A stretch of DNA of 64,000 nucleotides from G963674955 sp963674955 (GCA_963674955.2 CAXXKR010000004.1:248001-312000), one strand, 5' to 3'; positions 1 through 9,308 are shown, counted from the first letter of the stretch. The notes: generated by a model from the letters alone, not told the origin. Program-made: numbers and translations.

Positions 1-594
1 GACGGCGGCGGTCCCAGTCTTGACGGCGTGGGCCTGTGGGCCGGGATGGTCATGAATCGTTTTCCGGAGTTGCCTTTCGAGGATGAAGGGCGGCTGAACA
101 ATGCGGTCATACGCGAAAACTTCATTTCACGCGTGTTCACGCTCAGGCGATGGCGCGAGGCCATGGCTGACGGCGGCAGCCCTGGAAAGCTCGTGGAATT
201 CCATACCCGGCACAAATTGCTTGTCATGGCGCAGAGCGTGGAGATGTATCGGGCCATGGGCAAGGTGGTGGCCGAGTCCGGATCAAAGGATTTTGCCGGG
301 TTGGTTCCTGAGTATTTCGGGATGCTGTCCAAGGCGTTGTCCTACAAGGCCACAGTCAAGAAGCATGTGAATGTTCTCATGCATGTGTTGGGATATTTTA
401 AGAAAAACCTTGATTCGGATGAAAAAATGGAATTGCTTGAAATTATAGACCAATATCATAGGGAATTGTTGCCGCTTTCTGTGCCCGTGACCATCGTCAA
501 CCATTATGTTCGAAAGTACGGACAGAACTATTTGGAAAATCAGTATTATCTTCATCCATATCCTGCGGAACTTATGTTGAGGAATCATGTCTGA
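1..594 (+). CDS. DUF523/DUF1722 protein (YbgA-type), C-terminal part
   Basis: The frame is open from the first base of the window, so this is the 3' part of a gene that begins upstream; the GTG at 28 is probably not the start. The first visible residues (DGGGPSLDGVGLWA) match the end of a DUF523 domain. The following 170 or so match DUF1722/YbgA, including the RENF and FHTRHKLLVMAQ segments and a C-terminal LHPYPAELMLRNHV. The biochemical role of the family is unknown. In E. coli ybgA lies next to the photolyase gene phrB, and here a photolyase sits two genes downstream, so a link to light damage is plausible. The stop overlaps the next gene by 8 bp, which suggests translational coupling. Confidence 0.8.
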   Translation, partial: DGGGPSLDGVGLWAGMVMNRFPELPFEDEGRLNNAVIRENFISRVFTLRRWREAMADGGSPGKLVEFHTRHKLLVMAQSVEMYRAMGKVVAESGSKDFAGLVPEYFGMLSKALSYKATVKKHVNVLMHVLGYFKKNLDSDEKMELLEIIDQYHRELLPLSVPVTIVNHYVRKYGQNYLENQYYLHPYPAELMLRNHV

Positions 595-2170
595 AACTAA
601 GATGGATATTGCAAAGGTCAAAACGGTGGTTTCCCCTGAAGAGCGGGGCGGGCATACAATATGCGTGCTGGGTGCCACTGGATATGTTGGAGGACGGCTC
701 GTGCCCCTGCTGCTGGAAAAAGGCTGGCGGGTACGCGCGGTTGGCCGCTCTTCATTCAAGCTGGGCTGCCGTCCATTTGCCTCGCATGAACGGTGCGAGA
801 TCGCCGAGGCCGACCTGTTTGACCCGGATTCGGTGCGGAAGGCGCTGAAAGGTTGTTTCGCCGCCTACTATCTTGTTCACTCCATGCAGCCGGGCAGCAA
901 GGATTTCGCGGCCCGGGACCGGATTGCGGCCGACAACATGGTCGCAGCGGCCAGGGACTCGGGCCTTGAGCGCATCATATACCTCAGCGGGCTGATACCC
1001 GACGATCCGCACATCAGCCACCACCTGCGGTCGCGGGCCGAGGTGGGCGAGATACTCTCCGGCGGCGAAGTGCCCTGCACTATACTGCGGGCCGGGGTAA
1101 TAATCGGTTCAGGCAGCGCCTCGTTCGAAATACTGCGCTATCTGGTGGACCGCTTGCCGGTGATGATAACCCCCATGTGGGTGCGCACGGAAACACAGCC
1201 CATCAGCATCCGCGACGTACTCTTCTATCTCTCGGGCTGTCTGGAGCATCCTGAAACCGTTGGCGACGCCTTTGATATCGGCGGTCCCTTCATCGAGACC
1301 TATGAGCGTCTTTTTCGCATCTATCAGGAAGAGGCCGGGCTTCGCAAAAGGCTGATCATACCGGTTCATCTGCTGACGCCCCGCCTGTCCTCCTACTGGC
1401 TGGGTTTCGTGTCGCCCATTCCAGTGGCCCTGGCCAGACCTTTGGTCATGGGACTGCGGAATCGCGTGGTCTGCAAGGACCACCGCATAAGGGAGATCAT
1501 GCCCTGCGAATTGACTGATTGCCGAACCGCCATCAGCCGCGCCCTGGAAAAAGTCAAACAGCAGGTGGTTGATACCTGCTGGTCGGACGCTGGCAGCATG
1601 CATACGCCGGAATGGGTGGCCTGCGGTGACGCCGAATATGCCGGCGGCATGGTCTGCCATACCAGTTACCGCATCCGCTTGCAGGGGTGCCCCGAGGAGC
1701 TCTGGGACAGGGTTTCGGCCATTGGCGGGGATACCGGCTGGTATTGCTGCAAAGCCTTGTGGGGGGTGCGCGGGTGGTTGGACAAGTTGCTGGGCGGGGT
1801 CGGCCTTCGGCGAGGGCGTAGGCACCCCACCCATATAAGTGTTGGAGACGCCCTGGATTTTTGGCGGGTTCTGGATGTGCAGCCGTCGGAGAGGTTGCTC
1901 TTGTTGGCGGAGATGAAGCTGCCAGGCGAGGCGCTGCTGGAATTCATAATGGAACAGATGGACAAGGGCGACACCATCCTGACCGTGACAGCGAGATTTC
2001 TGCCGCGCGGAGTCGGCGGCATGCTCTACTGGTGGGCGGTCTATCCCCTGCACGGCATTGTTTTCAAAAACATGGTCAGGGCTTTGGCTGAAAAGACATC
2101 CTGCAAGGTTCTGGAAGGACCCAAGGTGGTCAAGGGGCCGGCCTCCAAATGCCGATTGCCCGGTTCCTGA
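587..2170 (+). CDS. SDR-family NAD(P)-binding protein with C-terminal DUF2867 domain
   Basis: 527 residues. The N-terminus has a Rossmann nucleotide-binding motif (GATGYVGGRL, about residues 29-38), then an atypical SDR fold of the NAD-dependent epimerase/NmrA type up to about residue 300. The C-terminal 190 residues match DUF2867, a lipid-binding-like fold often fused to such dehydrogenases. The classical YxxxK catalytic pair is not evident, so the protein may bind a nucleotide without standard SDR chemistry. ATG at 587 overlaps the preceding DUF1722 gene by 8 bp, and the photolyase gene starts 19 bp downstream, so the three probably form one operon. Substrate unknown. Confidence 0.8.
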   Translation: MSETKMDIAKVKTVVSPEERGGHTICVLGATGYVGGRLVPLLLEKGWRVRAVGRSSFKLGCRPFASHERCEIAEADLFDPDSVRKALKGCFAAYYLVHSMQPGSKDFAARDRIAADNMVAAARDSGLERIIYLSGLIPDDPHISHHLRSRAEVGEILSGGEVPCTILRAGVIIGSGSASFEILRYLVDRLPVMITPMWVRTETQPISIRDVLFYLSGCLEHPETVGDAFDIGGPFIETYERLFRIYQEEAGLRKRLIIPVHLLTPRLSSYWLGFVSPIPVALARPLVMGLRNRVVCKDHRIREIMPCELTDCRTAISRALEKVKQQVVDTCWSDAGSMHTPEWVACGDAEYAGGMVCHTSYRIRLQGCPEELWDRVSAIGGDTGWYCCKALWGVRGWLDKLLGGVGLRRGRRHPTHISVGDALDFWRVLDVQPSERLLLLAEMKLPGEALLEFIMEQMDKGDTILTVTARFLPRGVGGMLYWWAVYPLHGIVFKNMVRALAEKTSCKVLEGPKVVKGPASKCRLPGS

Positions 2171-2189
2171 GGGTGGAGTCTTTATTTCT

Positions 2190-3617
2190 ATGCCGGTGAA
2201 CGAGAAACGTCTGCATGCCTTGAACGGATTACCCGACAAGGGCGGTCCGGTTTTGTACTGGATGAGCCGCGAACAGCGGGCCGGCGACAATTGGGGCTTG
2301 CACTATGCCCGCGAGCTGGCCGGTGAATTCCGATCCCTGGTGGTTTGCTTTTGCCTCGTTCCTTCATTTTTGGGTGCGACATTGCGTCAGTACGACTTCA
2401 TGTTGCGGGGACTCAAGGAGACGGCCGAGATCCTGTCCGTTTTGGGTATTCCATTCGCGTTGCGGATTGGCGATCCCGGAATTGAGATTCCTCGGCTGGC
2501 TGCCGAGATCAATGCCGGGATAGTGGTTACGGATTTTGACCCTTTGCGCGTGAAGCAGGATTGGCAAAAGAGGGCGGCCCGCGCATTGGATGCGGCATTG
2601 ATCGAGGTGGACGGGCACAACATAGTTCCAGCCCGCATGGTTTCCGACAAGCAGGAATACGCGGCCAGGACCATCCGGCCCAAGATTCAGCGTCTTTTTT
2701 ACGATTTTCTTGAAGAATATCCGGAGTTGACTCGACAAGAGGCGGCAGCGCCGGATATTCCGCGTCCTGATTGGGATGCGGCTCGCCGATCAATTGAGGT
2801 GGATGAAACCGTGGGACCGGTGGATACGGTTCCAGGAGAGGCGGCGGCAAACAGGGCTTTGGCAAGATTCATTGGCGAAAGGTTGAAGGGTTATGCTGAA
2901 AAAAGAAATGATCCCAACGCCGGAGCCACTTCCCGCCTTTCAGCCTATTTCCATTTCGGCCAAATTGCCCCGCAGCGCGTCGCCCTGGCTGTGTCGGCAT
3001 CCGGCGTGGGCGTTGATCAGGAAGTTTTTCTGGAGGAGCTTGTGGTGCGCAGGGAGCTTTCCGATAATTTCTGTCTGCATAATCCCCATTACGACTCGCT
3101 AAAGGGCGCTCCCGAATGGGCGCGCAAGGCCTTGGCGGCCCATGCCGGAGATGTCCGGGACTACGTATACACTCGTGAGCAGTTCGAGAAGGCCCGGACC
3201 CATTCCCGGCTTTGGAACGCCGCTCAGAATGAATTGCGGTGTTCCGGATACATGCACGGCTACATGCGCATGTACTGGGCCAAGAAGATTCTTCAATGGT
3301 CCGCCAGTCCCGAAGAGGCCTTGAACACGGCGTTGGCGCTCAATGATCGGTATGGGTTGGATGGTCGCGACCCAAACGGTTATGTCGGCGTGCTCTGGTC
3401 CATCGCAGGACTGCACGACCGTCCCTGGCGACGGCGTCCGGTCTTCGGGACCGTCAGGTACATGAACGAAAAGGGGTGCCGCAGGAAATTCGACGTGGAC
3501 GCCTATATTGCCCGATGGGGCGGAGGCATACACCGGCTGGCGACCAGTGCCCGGTCATGCGGGCAGAGTGACGCTGATGGTGGTTCCCTCCTTTTCGTCC
3601 GTGACCATGGAGATTGA
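2190..3617 (+). CDS. phr: Class II deoxyribodipyrimidine photolyase
   Basis: 475 residues from the ATG at 2190, preceded by GGTGGAG; the frame is open further upstream, but that part lies inside the DUF2867 gene. It uses light and FAD to split cyclobutane pyrimidine dimers. Class II is indicated by the start (VLYWMSREQRAGDNWGL) and by the FAD/DNA-binding region with MHGYMRMYWAKKILQW and LNDRYGLDGRDPNGYVG. Length is as usual for class II. It is the last gene of a probable operon with the DUF1722 and SDR-DUF2867 genes. Its 3' end overlaps the convergent sensor kinase gene by 63 bp, so the last 20 or so residues are encoded opposite the kinase C-terminus and may be a read-on tail rather than a conserved part of the enzyme. 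Confidence 0.92.
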   Translation: MPVNEKRLHALNGLPDKGGPVLYWMSREQRAGDNWGLHYARELAGEFRSLVVCFCLVPSFLGATLRQYDFMLRGLKETAEILSVLGIPFALRIGDPGIEIPRLAAEINAGIVVTDFDPLRVKQDWQKRAARALDAALIEVDGHNIVPARMVSDKQEYAARTIRPKIQRLFYDFLEEYPELTRQEAAAPDIPRPDWDAARRSIEVDETVGPVDTVPGEAAANRALARFIGERLKGYAEKRNDPNAGATSRLSAYFHFGQIAPQRVALAVSASGVGVDQEVFLEELVVRRELSDNFCLHNPHYDSLKGAPEWARKALAAHAGDVRDYVYTREQFEKARTHSRLWNAAQNELRCSGYMHGYMRMYWAKKILQWSASPEEALNTALALNDRYGLDGRDPNGYVGVLWSIAGLHDRPWRRRPVFGTVRYMNEKGCRRKFDVDAYIARWGGGIHRLATSARSCGQSDADGGSLLFVRDHGD

Positions 3618-5696
3618 ACCACCCATTGTTTCCGTCATCAGCTTGGCGCTGTAGGTCCCAAGGCCCGTGCCCTTTGGCTTTCCATGGGTTGCGTATTTGT
3701 CGAAGAAGTTGTCGCGCATCGGCTCGGGGACCACTCCTGGATTGTTTACCGTTATGCTGTTGAATTCAGCTTCCTTTGTCATGTCCACGGTCACGATGCC
3801 GCCCATGGGAGATGCTTCCACGGCGTTCTGGATTATGTTGGTGAGCATGGTGGGGATGAGCAATTCATCCGCTGCGACCATGAAGGTGGAATCGCCTTTC
3901 GCTGTCCGGCCGTCGAAGAGGGTGACTATCCGCATGTCCTTGCTGGAGATGAGTTCCGTCAGGTTTTGCTTCACCTGATTCAGAATGTTGATGAGATCAA
4001 GCTGCTTTGGCTTGTATTCGTAGTTGCCCATTTCCATGCGGTAAAGGTCCAGGGACAGGTTGATGCGTGACAGCAGCCGATAGGCCGACCTCTCAAGCTC
4101 AGTGATGAGTGTGCGCTGTTCCTCCTTTGTGGTTTCCTCCATGAGCAGAAGCTTTGCCGCGCTGATTATGCCCGCGATGGGTGATCTCAGGTCGTGGATC
4201 ATGATCAGGTCCACGTCCGCTTTCAGCTTTTCCAGTTCCTTGCGTTCGGTTATGTCCTCGAATATCCAGATGATGCCGTCTTCAAGGCGGGGAGGATTCA
4301 CGGCCTTGCCGAACAGGTTGCCCCAAATCACATCCCCCGCTTTCGTCTTAAGCTGGTATTCGACTTGTAAGACGGTTCCTTCTCTTAATAGCGGATAGTA
4401 TTTCTCTCCGAATTCGAGATACAGTTCGCGCGACAGGTGGATTATCTCGACGGATGTTCCTTCAATTTCGTCCTGGTCGTAACCAAACAGCCTGCTGAAT
4501 TGCTTGTTTATTCTATGAATTGTCCTGTCGCCTTTAAGATAGACAATGGCCATTGAAGTGTTGTCGAATATGGTCTCAAATTCATTTGCCGTCAATTTCA
4601 GGTTCTGTTCTAGGCGGCGGCGGTCCGTGATGTCGGTTATTACCCCTACAATGCCAGCCGAGCGGCCTGTGGAGTCCTGAAAGACGGCCTTGGAAAAGAT
4701 GACTTCCCTGCGTCCCTTATCCTTTGTCTCGACATAGTGTTCATAGACCTGGCTTCCTCCATTGTTGATCAGCGTGGTGTCCTGTTCGTGGTATTTCTTG
4801 GCGGCTTCGCTGGGTGAGATTTGATATACCGTCTTGCCAATGATGTCTTTTTTGTCGATGCCCAAAAAGCTTTCAAAAGTTTTGTTGCAGCCGATGTATC
4901 GGCCTTTTTCGTCCTTATAGAAGACGGGGGTAGGCATGCAGTCGAGGAGAGTGTTTTGAAACATCAACTGGCTTGTGATTTTTCTCTCGGTTTTTCTGTT
5001 CTGGAAAAAATAGGCGACCATGCCGAGGAGTCCGACGAACCATATGCCTGAATATGTCATCCAGATGTTCACAGTTTTAGACATTGTGGTTGAAATGTAT
5101 TCGTCCGCCGGCATGCTGACGCTGATTCCTCCTCGTATGTCGCCCACCTCGTAGCCCTGTTCCGTGTGGCAGGGCAAGCAGGTCTCGGTGACCGTCAGGG
5201 GAGACATGAATCTGTATATTGGTTGTTTCTGGTCGGGGAAGAGCTGAAACCGCTCAGCCTCTCCTTTTTCAAAAGCAAGAAGGGCTTTTTCCTCCCATTT
5301 GTCAGGGCCGTTTTCCGGCCTTATGGGTTTCAGGCTTGTGATGTGGAATTTAACGTCCGAAGCCTTTTCAGCCATTTCCGATATGAGGCGGGTCATGAAG
5401 GCCGGGTTGATTCTGGTGAGCCTCCTGCCGTCGGGAAGGACCAGTTCCCTGTCCTCCGGTTTCAAATATGGATTCGGCTGTGTTCTTTCGGTTTCCAGGA
5501 GATAGACGCCGCCATGGCTAGAGTTCCAGGCCCTGGCCTGGACGATGTGGTTGAAAATTGTTCTGGCGGTCTGGGCGGCCAGTTGCATGGTGTGTCTTTT
5601 GTTGTCGCTTAGGTTTTTGAACACGAGTATTCCCATGAGCAGGGTCCATCCCAACAGGAGGACAATGGCCGTGGTGGTGGAATTGTTGATTCTCAT
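3555..5696 (-). CDS. Membrane sensor histidine kinase with heme-c (DUF3365/Tll0287-type) sensor and two PAS domains
   Basis: 713 residues. N-terminal membrane helix (about 8-26), then a periplasmic DUF3365-type domain that carries a CxxCH motif (CLPCH, residues 173-177), the signature for covalent heme c. A second helix lies at about 215-232. Two PAS domains follow (about 247-365 and 372-490), then an HK dimerisation segment with the phospho-acceptor histidine in MIHDLRSPI and an HATPase domain with NIIQNAVEAS (N box) and GTGLGTYSAKLM (G2 box). The heme suggests redox or gas sensing outside the membrane. No response regulator is adjacent, so this is an orphan kinase. Its gene end overlaps the photolyase gene on the other strand. 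Confidence 0.88.
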   Translation of the reverse strand: MRINNSTTTAIVLLLGWTLLMGILVFKNLSDNKRHTMQLAAQTARTIFNHIVQARAWNSSHGGVYLLETERTQPNPYLKPEDRELVLPDGRRLTRINPAFMTRLISEMAEKASDVKFHITSLKPIRPENGPDKWEEKALLAFEKGEAERFQLFPDQKQPIYRFMSPLTVTETCLPCHTEQGYEVGDIRGGISVSMPADEYISTTMSKTVNIWMTYSGIWFVGLLGMVAYFFQNRKTERKITSQLMFQNTLLDCMPTPVFYKDEKGRYIGCNKTFESFLGIDKKDIIGKTVYQISPSEAAKKYHEQDTTLINNGGSQVYEHYVETKDKGRREVIFSKAVFQDSTGRSAGIVGVITDITDRRRLEQNLKLTANEFETIFDNTSMAIVYLKGDRTIHRINKQFSRLFGYDQDEIEGTSVEIIHLSRELYLEFGEKYYPLLREGTVLQVEYQLKTKAGDVIWGNLFGKAVNPPRLEDGIIWIFEDITERKELEKLKADVDLIMIHDLRSPIAGIISAAKLLLMEETTKEEQRTLITELERSAYRLLSRINLSLDLYRMEMGNYEYKPKQLDLINILNQVKQNLTELISSKDMRIVTLFDGRTAKGDSTFMVAADELLIPTMLTNIIQNAVEASPMGGIVTVDMTKEAEFNSITVNNPGVVPEPMRDNFFDKYATHGKPKGTGLGTYSAKLMTETMGGSISMVTDEKEGTTISVTLPA

Positions 5697-5799
5697 GTCA
5701 GCAAGCCCCTTTCAAACGCGGTTGGAATTGAATCCTAACAGTTTATTGCGAAAAAACAAAAACAGTATCAAAAAAAGGACAACGGCGCGGAATATTGAT

Positions 5800-6951
5800 C
5801 TACAATGATTTTAAAAGCGCCGAGCGCAGTTCGTTTTTCCCAAGTTCAACCGGGTTGCCTTGCATGCTGCTGGAACGCATTGCAGCCATTGCGATTTCTG
5901 GGAAGTCGTTCTCGGTCAGGCCGTATGCTGAAAGCGGCGGTATTTTCAGCTTTTGGCACAATCCCCTTACCCATTCCACACCGTCATGGGGAGCGGCTTT
6001 GGAGTCGTCGGTGAGGATGCGGGCCGTTTCCGCGTAAGCCTCAAGGGCGGGTGAGTCGGGTGCGCGTTTTTCAAGCGCTTTGATGTTTTCCGCCATGATG
6101 TGCGGCAGAAGCGCCGCACAAACCGCACCATGCGGGGCCTTGAACATGCCGCCGATGGGCGCGGCAAGGCCGTGCACTGCGCCCAGCTTGGCGTTGGCCA
6201 AGGCCATGCCGGACAGCAGGCTGGCCAGTGCCATGTCTTCGCGGGCTTCAATGTCTGAGCCGTCATCGCAAGCCTTGCCGAGCGATTTGGCTGCGCATAG
6301 CCCCTGTCGGCAAAGGCCGTTGGTTATCGGATTCGCCTGGTTGGAAACAAAGGCTTCCATGAGTTGGGTAAGGGCGTCGAGGCCGGTGGCCGCAGTGACT
6401 GATCGGGGCAGGGAAAGGGTCAGTTTGGGGTCGATGACCGCCAGGGTCGGAAGCATGTCTTTTGAACGCATGCTGACCTTGACCCCGTGTTCGGCGGAAA
6501 GCAGCACCGCGTTGGCCGTAACCTCGGAGCCGGTGCCGGAGGTGGTGGGCGCCGCAATGAGCGGCAGGGCCGGGGTAAGCAGCGGCTGGCCTTTGCCGAC
6601 GACCTCAAGATAATCGAAGATGTCGCCTGGGTTTGCGGCCAAGGCGGCCAGGGCCTTGCCTGCGTCCAGGACGCTTCCGCCGCCCACCGCCACGACCACA
6701 TCGCATCCGGTTGCCCGTATTTTCTCGACTGCGGAAGATATTGTTCCGGTTTCCGGCTCGTCGCCTATTGATATGACCAGCGGATTGAGGTTCTTTTGCT
6801 TCAATCCATCCAAAAGCCATTGATGGCGAGCAGTGTTGCCTCCAGTCACAAGACAGGCCTTTGTGCCCAGGCTGTGCGCGTGGTCGGGTATCCGTTCTGC
6901 GGACCCGGAACCGAAGATTATTCTTGAGGCGGTGGCGAATTCGAAGCGCAT
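5800..6951 (-). CDS. Iron-containing alcohol dehydrogenase
   Basis: 383 residues, the normal length for group III Fe-dependent alcohol dehydrogenases. The NAD(P)-binding site is visible as VAVGGGSVLDAGKA, followed by APTTSGTGSEVT. Metal-ligand segments include GLDALTQLMEAF, GAVHGLAAPIGG and KAPHGAV. The enzyme should reduce an aldehyde or oxidise a primary alcohol or diol with NAD(P)H; the exact substrate cannot be read from sequence. GGAG sits 7 bp before the ATG. It stands alone, with about 100 bp before the upstream kinase and 268 bp before nfo. In this type of organism such enzymes supply electrons from alcohols, but that is inference. Confidence 0.9.
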   Translation of the reverse strand: MRFEFATASRIIFGSGSAERIPDHAHSLGTKACLVTGGNTARHQWLLDGLKQKNLNPLVISIGDEPETGTISSAVEKIRATGCDVVVAVGGGSVLDAGKALAALAANPGDIFDYLEVVGKGQPLLTPALPLIAAPTTSGTGSEVTANAVLLSAEHGVKVSMRSKDMLPTLAVIDPKLTLSLPRSVTAATGLDALTQLMEAFVSNQANPITNGLCRQGLCAAKSLGKACDDGSDIEAREDMALASLLSGMALANAKLGAVHGLAAPIGGMFKAPHGAVCAALLPHIMAENIKALEKRAPDSPALEAYAETARILTDDSKAAPHDGVEWVRGLCQKLKIPPLSAYGLTENDFPEIAMAAMRSSSMQGNPVELGKNELRSALLKSL

Positions 6952-7167
6952 GGATGTCTCCGTTGGCTAGTTGTCCGTCTTATATGAATATCATTGCGGC
7001 AGGGGCGTAGCAATGGAAAACAATGTCCTGTCCATCGGTTGAGGATTCAATATTCCGGAGCAGGCAAATTCATGCCCGGTTTTAACCATTGCTCCGATGA
7101 TTCGTTTTCAGCCTCACAAGAAAAATGCTCCTATATCAGGGCAGGACAGAGGTCAAAGCATGCTTGG

Positions 7168-7215
7168 CAGGTCTGGATAGGGACAGGTCTGGATAGGGAC
7201 AGGTCCGGATAGGGG
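7168..7215. repeat. Three tandem 16-bp repeats
   Basis: Three back-to-back copies of CAGGTCTGGATAGGGA; the third differs at two positions. A decayed fourth copy follows, and the stop codon of the endonuclease IV gene (TGA on the minus strand, 7220-7222) falls inside it. The rest of the 268-bp gap (6952-7167) shows no gene, and I see no clear terminator. Confidence 0.8.
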
Positions 7216-7219
7216 AAGG

Positions 7220-8056
7220 TCAGGACAAAAGGGCGGCCATGTTGACCCGGTCCATCTCAAGATCTTTACCCTTGGGGGTTTCAAGTATTTTTGGGACTTC
7301 GGCAAAGCGCGTATCGTTTATGATCGCCTTGAATCCTGCAAGGCCGATCTCCCCTTTGCCGATGTGTTCATGGCGGTCGCGCCTTGAACCGAGTTCGGTC
7401 TTGGAGTCGTTGAGATGGAAGAGGAGCAGCCTGTCCAACCCCAGGGTTTTCTGGAATTCATCCATAGTCTTGGCATAGGACTGGGGCGTGCGGATGTCGT
7501 AACCGGCCGCAAAGGCGTGGCAGGTGTCGTAGCACACGGCAAGGCTGCCGGGATGTTTCGAGAGCGAGATGATTTTGGCGAGTTGTTCAAAGGTGCGGCC
7601 GAGGTTGGTGCCCTGCCCGGCGGTTGTCTCAAGAAGGATTTTGACGGATGGGGTTTTTGCCCATTCAAGGGCCTGGTCCATTCTGCGCGTGAACAGTTCA
7701 AGGCCCGTTTTCTCGCCAAGGCCCATGTGCGAGCCGGGATGCATGACCAGCATTGTTATGCCCAGTTGTTCACAACGTTTGAGTTCCTGGACAAGGGAAT
7801 TAACTGATTTTTCGGACTTGGCTTCATCGTCCGAGGCCGGGTTGATCAGGTACGAGGCGTGCGAGGCAACGGGGTACGGCCCCCAGTCTTTCCAGGCAGT
7901 CCGGAAAAGATCGATGTCCGTTTCCGTCAGGGTTCGCGTCTTCCACTGGCGCTGGTTGGCTGTGAAAATCTGCAAAGCGGTTCCCCGCACGGCCTTGATG
8001 TGCTCGAAGGCCTTGTGCAGGCCGCCGCTGGTGGACATGTGCGCGCCAAGGTACAT
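7220..8056 (-). CDS. nfo: Endonuclease IV (AP endonuclease)
   Basis: 278 residues, the standard length. It cleaves the backbone 5' of abasic sites in base excision repair and uses a three-zinc centre. The start MYLGAHMSTSGGL is diagnostic; metal-ligand segments include MLVMHPGSH, LLETTAGQG, YDTCHAFAAGYD, LFHLNDSK, RHEHIGKGEIG and LETPKG. The gene follows the membrane-anchored protein at 8066-9142 by 9 bp and is probably co-transcribed. The C-terminus (MAALLS) runs into a tandem repeat, which may have shifted the stop codon. Confidence 0.95.
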   Translation of the reverse strand: MYLGAHMSTSGGLHKAFEHIKAVRGTALQIFTANQRQWKTRTLTETDIDLFRTAWKDWGPYPVASHASYLINPASDDEAKSEKSVNSLVQELKRCEQLGITMLVMHPGSHMGLGEKTGLELFTRRMDQALEWAKTPSVKILLETTAGQGTNLGRTFEQLAKIISLSKHPGSLAVCYDTCHAFAAGYDIRTPQSYAKTMDEFQKTLGLDRLLLFHLNDSKTELGSRRDRHEHIGKGEIGLAGFKAIINDTRFAEVPKILETPKGKDLEMDRVNMAALLS

Positions 8057-8065
8057 AACAGGCGA

Positions 8066-9142
8066 TTAATTGTCCTCAACGGGCGCATTTTTGATTTCAT
8101 CCGCCTTGTTCGTGAATTTTGTCGAGAGTTCAGCCAGCAACTCGGCTCCCGTGGCCACGAAGTCCATTCGTTTCATGTCGCTGACGGTGCGTCTGTGCAC
8201 CCATTGGGCTATGTAGAAAAGTGCGCCGTCCGAAGCGCAGTTGCCGCAGGAGTTTTTCAAGGTGCTGACGACACCGGCCTTGATTCGTTCCCGATCTGTG
8301 ATGGCCAGCTTCAATCTCTTTCCGGCCTCCGCCGTATCAGGTCCGCCCACGCCCTGTTCATCCATGATTTGCTGGAAATCGGCGTTGGCCACTTCCACCC
8401 GGCTGACTGCGATGAGATATTTTGAAATCGACTCCATAAGTCCGGGATTGGCTGCAACGGCCTTCATGGCGGCTGAAATGCTCCTGAGCTTGGCGGAGTT
8501 GAGCTGGAACATGTCCGAGGTCTCAGCCTCGGTGAGCGGTCTTGTCCGGCCTTTTATCTCCTTGTCGGTCCGGGCCGCCTTGGCCGCCAGTTGATCCACA
8601 AGGTTGTCCGCATACAGAGCAAAGACGTTTTTGATAATTCCGGGAGTGAGCAGATGATCGAGAATTTCCTGCCGCGCCGCGTCCAGGTCCGTGCTCTCCT
8701 GGAAGGAAAAGCCCAGGAGGTTGGACCCGAAGTATTTGTTCAGACTGATGAATGAGGCGCTTGAAAAGCTTTTGCCGCCATCCTGCGCCTCCGCGGGATG
8801 GTAATGGTCGACCAGAAACCTTGAAAGTTCGTCAATGAAGGAGCCAGTGACCACAGGGTCCTCGGCAGCCGCAACTTCGGCTGGTCCGGAATCCTCATCG
8901 GGCAGGGCTGTTGCGTTCTGCACCACGGTTTCGGCTGGTGCCGCTGTCGCCTCGTTGTTCACTTCCTGGCCCACTACTCCAGTCCGCACGGAGGGGACCG
9001 GCGCGCTGACCTTCTCCTTGAATTCATTCATGGGGTTTTGGGCGACAAAATCCTGCTCCGCTTTCCAGATGTAATAACCGGCGATGGCTGCTGTTGCGGC
9101 GACCACGACGGCCATGATTATGATTGATCTGTTTTTGAACAT
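8066..9142 (-). CDS. Membrane-anchored protein of unknown function
   Basis: 358 residues from the ATG at 9142, which has GAGGA 7 bp upstream; the frame stays open upstream but without a better site. One N-terminal membrane helix (about residues 6-24, IIIMAVVVAATAAIAGYYIW) anchors it, followed by a low-complexity Ala/Glu/Pro linker (about 40-95) and a helical domain rich in Ala, Leu and Ser. A single CGNC motif lies near residue 300. I do not recognise the family. It sits 9 bp upstream of nfo, so the two are likely co-expressed, but nothing in the sequence ties it to DNA repair. Confidence 0.75.
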   Translation of the reverse strand: MFKNRSIIIMAVVVAATAAIAGYYIWKAEQDFVAQNPMNEFKEKVSAPVPSVRTGVVGQEVNNEATAAPAETVVQNATALPDEDSGPAEVAAAEDPVVTGSFIDELSRFLVDHYHPAEAQDGGKSFSSASFISLNKYFGSNLLGFSFQESTDLDAARQEILDHLLTPGIIKNVFALYADNLVDQLAAKAARTDKEIKGRTRPLTEAETSDMFQLNSAKLRSISAAMKAVAANPGLMESISKYLIAVSRVEVANADFQQIMDEQGVGGPDTAEAGKRLKLAITDRERIKAGVVSTLKNSCGNCASDGALFYIAQWVHRRTVSDMKRMDFVATGAELLAELSTKFTNKADEIKNAPVEDN

Positions 9143-9248
9143 TGCGGTTCCTCGCAAGGCTGGAACTGTTATGGGCGGCTGCTTGGGGTGGGCACAGGCT
9201 AACGGACCGCGTGTGTGATGTCCATATGGGAGTTGTCTTTGATTTAGG

Positions 9249-9294
9249 TTGACTTCCAAAAATCTTGATACTAGTTTATCTTGATGCTCAAGAT
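9249..9294 (+). promoter_or_regulatory. Promoter and palindromic operator for the metal exporter/MarR operon
   Basis: A possible -35 (TTGACT, 9249-9254) and weak -10 (TAGTTT, 9272-9277) are spaced 17 bp. Immediately downstream is a perfect inverted repeat, ATCTTGA-TGC-TCAAGAT (9278-9294), and an extra half site ATCTTGA lies at 9262-9268. The placement just after the -10 suits a repressor. The MarR protein encoded two genes downstream is the obvious candidate ligand (inference). GGAGG of the exporter follows at about 9300. Confidence 0.55.
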
Positions 9295-9308
9295 GAATTG
9301 GAGGCGAA

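Noticed and set aside
2058..2189. Upstream extension of the photolyase frame
   Set aside because: This part lies within the coding end of the preceding gene and lacks photolyase likeness; the ATG at 2190 gives the normal start.
1109..2290. Long antisense open frame (393 codons)
   Set aside because: It is fully opposite the SDR-DUF2867 gene, has no family likeness and reflects high-GC codon bias.
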